From contig JAFYPA010000046.1 of assembly GCA_017560085.1 (NCBI GenBank), positions 19,097 through 83,096 of the forward strand: 64,000 bases of DNA. The letters run 5' to 3'. A model generated the notes under the pieces. The model saw only the letters and a program-made list of their open reading frames with translations, did not search any database and was not told where the DNA came from. This stretch comes from Clostridia bacterium. Lineage in GTDB: Bacteria; Bacillota; Clostridia; Oscillospirales; CAG-382. The translations under genes were made by a program, and so were the position numbers. Below, piece after piece: positions 61,285 to 64,000 of the stretch (the stretch's first letter is position 1; each line of letters opens with the position of its first letter).

Positions 61285-62160
61285 ATGAAAGCTATTGAGA
61301 TAAACAAAAAAATACCGGTATCCGCCACCAAGGATTCCGTAACCTTTGCACACGTAAAAAGCCTTGATACGCCCGGTAGTCACAGACTGCATCTGAATAA
61401 TTACGTTGAGGTTTATATTTTTGTTTCCGGAGATGCAAATTACATAATCGGAGACGAATGCTACGAGCTTTTGCCGGGAGATGTGCTTGTTATAACTCCG
61501 CACGAGGTACACGTTCCGACTATAAAAAATGAATGTGTATACGAAAGGTACTATCTTCTGTTTCCGCTTGAGACCTTTTCGGAATTTTCCTACGACCCGC
61601 TGTCCCCTTTTATAATCGGCAACGAAAAAAAGTCTCCGCTCTTTCGTCCCACGGGTAAGGTCAAAGAAAAAATATCTGAGATACTTTCCGAGCTTGATTC
61701 CATTTGCAGCGAGGAGCTGTCCGACAATTCGAGGCTTGCCGCATACTCTCTTGCTCTTCGTCTTATCTGCCTGTTAAACGACGGATTTGCTACGATGGAA
61801 TCCGGCTACAGATCGGAGCATACGGCAAGCACACCCGATATTATCAGAAACGCACTTCTGTACATCAACGATGAAGCGGGAAACATAAGCTCCGTGAGCG
61901 ATATAGCGGAAAAATCACATATTTCTCTGCCCTATCTTTCATCGACCTTCAAAAAATACGTGGGAGTAACCGTCGGAGATTATCTGCGGATGAAGAAAAT
62001 TGCTCTTGCAAAAAAGCTTCTTGAGGCAGGAAGCACGGTAACCTACACCTGCTATGAATGCGGATTTTCCGATTGCTCGTACTTTATCAAGACGTTCCGA
62101 AGGTGCGTGGGGATAACTCCGAATAAATACAGGGAGAAGTATCTTAAAATAGGAAAATAA
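61285..62160 (+). CDS. AraC-family transcriptional regulator
   Basis: The protein has 291 aa. A cupin sensing domain (about 20-120; G-D-V-L-V-I-T-P-H-E-V-H-V) is followed by a double helix-turn-helix (about 190-290) with S-L-P-Y-L-S-S-T-F-K-K-Y and C-G-F-S-D-C-S-Y-F-I-K-T-F-R. A ribosome binding site (GTGAGGA) precedes the ATG. Its divergent arrangement with the isomerase-oxidoreductase fusion suggests control of that gene in response to its sugar substrate. Confidence 0.93.
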   Translation: MKAIEINKKIPVSATKDSVTFAHVKSLDTPGSHRLHLNNYVEVYIFVSGDANYIIGDECYELLPGDVLVITPHEVHVPTIKNECVYERYYLLFPLETFSEFSYDPLSPFIIGNEKKSPLFRPTGKVKEKISEILSELDSICSEELSDNSRLAAYSLALRLICLLNDGFATMESGYRSEHTASTPDIIRNALLYINDEAGNISSVSDIAEKSHISLPYLSSTFKKYVGVTVGDYLRMKKIALAKKLLEAGSTVTYTCYECGFSDCSYFIKTFRRCVGITPNKYREKYLKIGK

Positions 62161-62170
62161 AAATATAAAA

Positions 62171-62200
62171 ATCCCACCGACATTAATATGCCGATGGGAT
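62171..62200. terminator. Bidirectional terminator
   Basis: ATCCCACCG / CGATGGGAT-type stem with T runs on both sides, between the AraC gene and convergent oadA. Confidence 0.8.
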
Positions 62201-62207
62201 TGATTTT

Positions 62208-63668
62208 TTACTTGTTGGAGCAGTCGTCAACGTAAAGAATTCTTACGCCGTTTTCAACTGTTGCCTTGGAGGCTGTTTCCTTCTTTTCTTCAGCCTTGGG
62301 AGCTTCGGGAGCAGCGACTCTGCCGTCACGGATGTCGAAGAACTTGGGAGCAACCTGCGGGAAGAGTGCGTAGCTGAGTACGTCCTCGTCGCACTTTGCG
62401 ATGTCCTTTGTTTCTTCTCTGTACTTGTCCATTTCGGGCTCGATGAGGTCTGCGGGTCTGCAGGTGATAACCTCTTCGGGCTTGATGCCTGCCTTTGCTC
62501 TTACCTCTTCGTTAACGGGAGCGGGAAGCTTACCGTATTCGCCCTTGAGAAGACCCTTGGATTCCTTTGTAACCATCTTGTATCTTTCGCCTGTGATTAC
62601 ATTAAGAACTGCCTGAGTACCTACAATCTGGGATGTAGGAGTTACAAGGGGCGGATAACCGAAGTCTTCTCTTACTCTCGGAACTTCAGCAAGCACGTCG
62701 TAGTACTTGTCTTCAGCCTTCTGCTGCTTGAGCTGAGAGATAAGGTTGGAGAGCATACCGCCGGGTACCTGATAGAGAAGTGTGTTTGTATCAACATTAA
62801 GCACCTTGGGGTCAAGTGTGCCGTCTGCCTTGAGCTTGTTTGCAACGCCTCTGAAGTGAGCTGCAGCCTTGGAGAGAACCTCGAGGTTAAGACCTGTGTC
62901 TCTGTCTGTGCCTGCAAGTGTTGCAACGAGAGATTCGGTTGCGGGGTTGGATGTACCGTTAGCCATGGGAGAGAGTGCACAGTCAACAATGTCAACGCCT
63001 GCATCTGCTGCTCTGAGGTTTGTCATATCACCGGTACCGGATGTGTTGTGTGTGTGAAGGTGAATCGGAACCTTTACGTTTTCCTTGAGCTTCTTTACAA
63101 GGCTGTATGCATCCTTGGGGAGAAGAAGGTTTGCCATGTCCTTGATACAGATAGTATCAGCACCCATCTGCTCGAGCTCCTTGGAGAGCTTTACGAAATA
63201 TTCCTCGTTGTGAACGGGGCTGATTGTGTAGGAGATAGCTGCCTCGCAGATACCGCCGTTCTTCTTGATAGCCTTCATTGCCTGCTCGAGGTTTCTCGGG
63301 TCGTTAAGAGCGTCGAATACTCTTATTACCTCGATACCGTTCTCGATGGACTTGCCTACGAATGCATCAACAACATCGTCTGCGTAGTGCTTGTAGCCGA
63401 GAAGGTTCTGACCACGAAGAAGCATCTGAAGCTTTGTGTTGGGCATATGCTTCTTGAGTGTACGGAGTCTTTCCCAGGGATCCTCGTTGAGGAATCTCAT
63501 ACAGGAGTCGAATGTAGCACCACCCCAGCATTCGAGGGACCAGTATCCTACGCTGTCGAGGATTTCAAGTGCGGGAATCATATCTTCGATTCTCATTCTT
63601 GTTGCCGCCTGTGACTGGTGGGCATCACGGAGAATCGTGTCTGTTATTTTAAGCGGATTCTTTGCCAT
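62208..63668 (-). CDS. oadA: Oxaloacetate decarboxylase subunit alpha (carboxyltransferase)
   Basis: The protein has 486 aa. The carboxyltransferase TIM barrel begins I-T-D-T-I-L-R-D-A-H-Q-S and contains R-V-F-D-A-L-N-D, the carbamylated-lysine strand I-C-I-K-D-M-A, and the H-L-H-T-H-N-T-S metal motif. The PYC/OadA second domain follows to about 450. There is no C-terminal biotinyl domain (no M-K-M), so biotin must be carried by a separate small subunit. It transfers CO2 from oxaloacetate for Na+-driven decarboxylation. It follows the oadB gene, its membrane partner. Confidence 0.92.
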   Translation of the reverse strand: MAKNPLKITDTILRDAHQSQAATRMRIEDMIPALEILDSVGYWSLECWGGATFDSCMRFLNEDPWERLRTLKKHMPNTKLQMLLRGQNLLGYKHYADDVVDAFVGKSIENGIEVIRVFDALNDPRNLEQAMKAIKKNGGICEAAISYTISPVHNEEYFVKLSKELEQMGADTICIKDMANLLLPKDAYSLVKKLKENVKVPIHLHTHNTSGTGDMTNLRAADAGVDIVDCALSPMANGTSNPATESLVATLAGTDRDTGLNLEVLSKAAAHFRGVANKLKADGTLDPKVLNVDTNTLLYQVPGGMLSNLISQLKQQKAEDKYYDVLAEVPRVREDFGYPPLVTPTSQIVGTQAVLNVITGERYKMVTKESKGLLKGEYGKLPAPVNEEVRAKAGIKPEEVITCRPADLIEPEMDKYREETKDIAKCDEDVLSYALFPQVAPKFFDIRDGRVAAPEAPKAEEKKETASKATVENGVRILYVDDCSNK

Positions 63669-63720
63669 ATTTTTTGACCGTTCCTTTCAAAGATTTTTGA
63701 CTTATATTTAGTCAATGTGG

Positions 63721-63832
63721 GAGTTTTGGAACAAAACTCCTTCTGAATCAAAAGCCTTAAGGATTTTGATTCAGGCTTTACCGAAAGTCAATTACGGTAT
63801 CAGGAAAAATCGGCGATGCGGTGAAGCACCGC
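63721..63832 (-). other. Hairpins in the oadB-oadA spacer
   Basis: Three perfect stems occur: GAGTTTTG/CAAAACTC (63721-63739), TGAATCAAAA/TTTTGATTCA (63744-63773), and GCGGTG/CACCGC (about 63818-63832). None is followed by a good T tract on the minus strand, so mRNA processing or stabilisation between subunit genes is more likely than termination. Confidence 0.5.
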
Positions 63833-63845
63833 CGTATGTTTTATA

Positions 63846-64000
63846 TTAGCCGAAAAGTGCGATAAGCACACCTGCCGCAATTGCGGAGCCGATAACGCCC
63901 GCAACATTGGGACCCATAGCGTGCATAAGGAGGAAGTTGGAGGGATCCTCCTTCTGACCAACCACCTGGGAAACTCTTGCCGCCATAGGAACAGCGGATA
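63846..64000 (-). CDS. oadB: Na+-translocating decarboxylase subunit beta, C-terminal end (partial)
   Basis: Only the last 51 codons are in the window; the gene continues beyond 64000. The frame ends at TAA 63846 and reads [20 protein letters not shown], the highly conserved terminal helix of OadB/GcdB/MmdB subunits. This membrane subunit couples decarboxylation of carboxybiotin to Na+ export. Its position directly upstream of oadA on the same strand gives the specific assignment. Confidence 0.9.
   Translation of the reverse strand, partial: SAVPMAARVSQVVGQKEDPSNFLLMHAMGPNVAGVIGSAIAAGVLIALFG

Noticed and set aside
1..64000. tRNA, rRNA and riboswitches
   Set aside because: No cloverleaf, rRNA segment, T-box or other riboswitch core was recognised in any intergenic region; a covariance-model scan could still find weak ones.

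Overview
The window reads as chromosomal DNA of an anaerobic, saccharolytic Clostridia-type Bacillota bacterium, probably an uncultured gut or rumen lineage. The support is strong AAGGAGG-type ribosome binding sites, TTGACA/TATAAT promoters with 17-nt spacers, S-layer-homology (SLH) anchored surface proteins, rubrerythrin, a glycyl radical enzyme, a Na+-pumping oxaloacetate decarboxylase locus, and many small sugar-catabolic units each paired with a LacI or AraC regulator. I see no rRNA, tRNA, CRISPR array, transposase or phage gene. Species cannot be assigned from sequence alone.

Layout. 1-5.8 kb: end of one SLH protein and a complete 1566-aa SLH protein with chitobiase-type repeats. 6.0-8.7 kb: rubrerythrin, CcdA, a TlpA-like thioredoxin and a half-size EamA transporter. 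8.7-9.3 kb: a gene-free island of short repeats and mini-hairpins. 9.3-17.1 kb: LacI regulator (apparent ATA start), EamA transporter, metallo-hydrolase, GH36 alpha-galactosidase, then divergent AraC and Gfo/Idh/MocA genes and a DUF2238-like membrane protein. 17.2-20.1 kb (minus): KDG kinase, KDPG aldolase, a short ORF remnant, GrpB-family protein and a methyltransferase. 20.3-30.1 kb: an SLH/beta-helix surface protein, a GNAT enzyme and a giant dockerin/phosphoesterase protein whose 5' end appears deleted. 30.3-34.1 kb: APH-like kinase, Na/Pi cotransporter, GldA-like dehydrogenase. 34.1-38.4 kb (minus): NAD-salvage locus nrtR-pnuC-nadR-nicotinamidase-like hydrolase, followed by a ferredoxin-type aldo/keto reductase. 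38.5-43.6 kb (minus): AraC regulator translationally coupled to a second SLH/beta-helix surface protein. 43.9-47.6 kb: VTC domain, DUF4956, Cthe_2159-like protein and a Gly/Met-rich membrane protein. 47.7-48.6 kb: second repeat/hairpin island. 48.6-64 kb: orphan glycyl radical enzyme, short pyrophosphatase-like protein with a radical SAM/SPASM protein, unknown TIM-barrel-like protein, PfoR-like EIIC, ManA, a 42-aa Asn/Lys/Gln protein, nucleoside hydrolase, two Gfo/Idh/MocA genes (one fused to a sugar isomerase/epimerase domain) with an AraC regulator, and oadA-oadB at the edge.

How the genes work together. Three themes recur: large cell-surface glycan-binding proteins built from SLH modules; intracellular handling of released sugars (alpha-galactosides, uronate-derived KDG, mannose-6-phosphate, inositol/sugar-like substrates of the Gfo/Idh enzymes); and anaerobic redox and cofactor maintenance (rubrerythrin, thiol exchange, NAD salvage, glycyl radical chemistry, Na+ bioenergetics).

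Most unusual: the VTC/DUF4956/Cthe_2159/GM-rich cassette, the isomerase-oxidoreductase fusion, the decapitated giant gene that keeps a near-consensus promoter, the ATA-started LacI gene, the orphan glycyl radical enzyme, and a family of AAGA...TCTT mini-hairpins confined to two gene-free islands.
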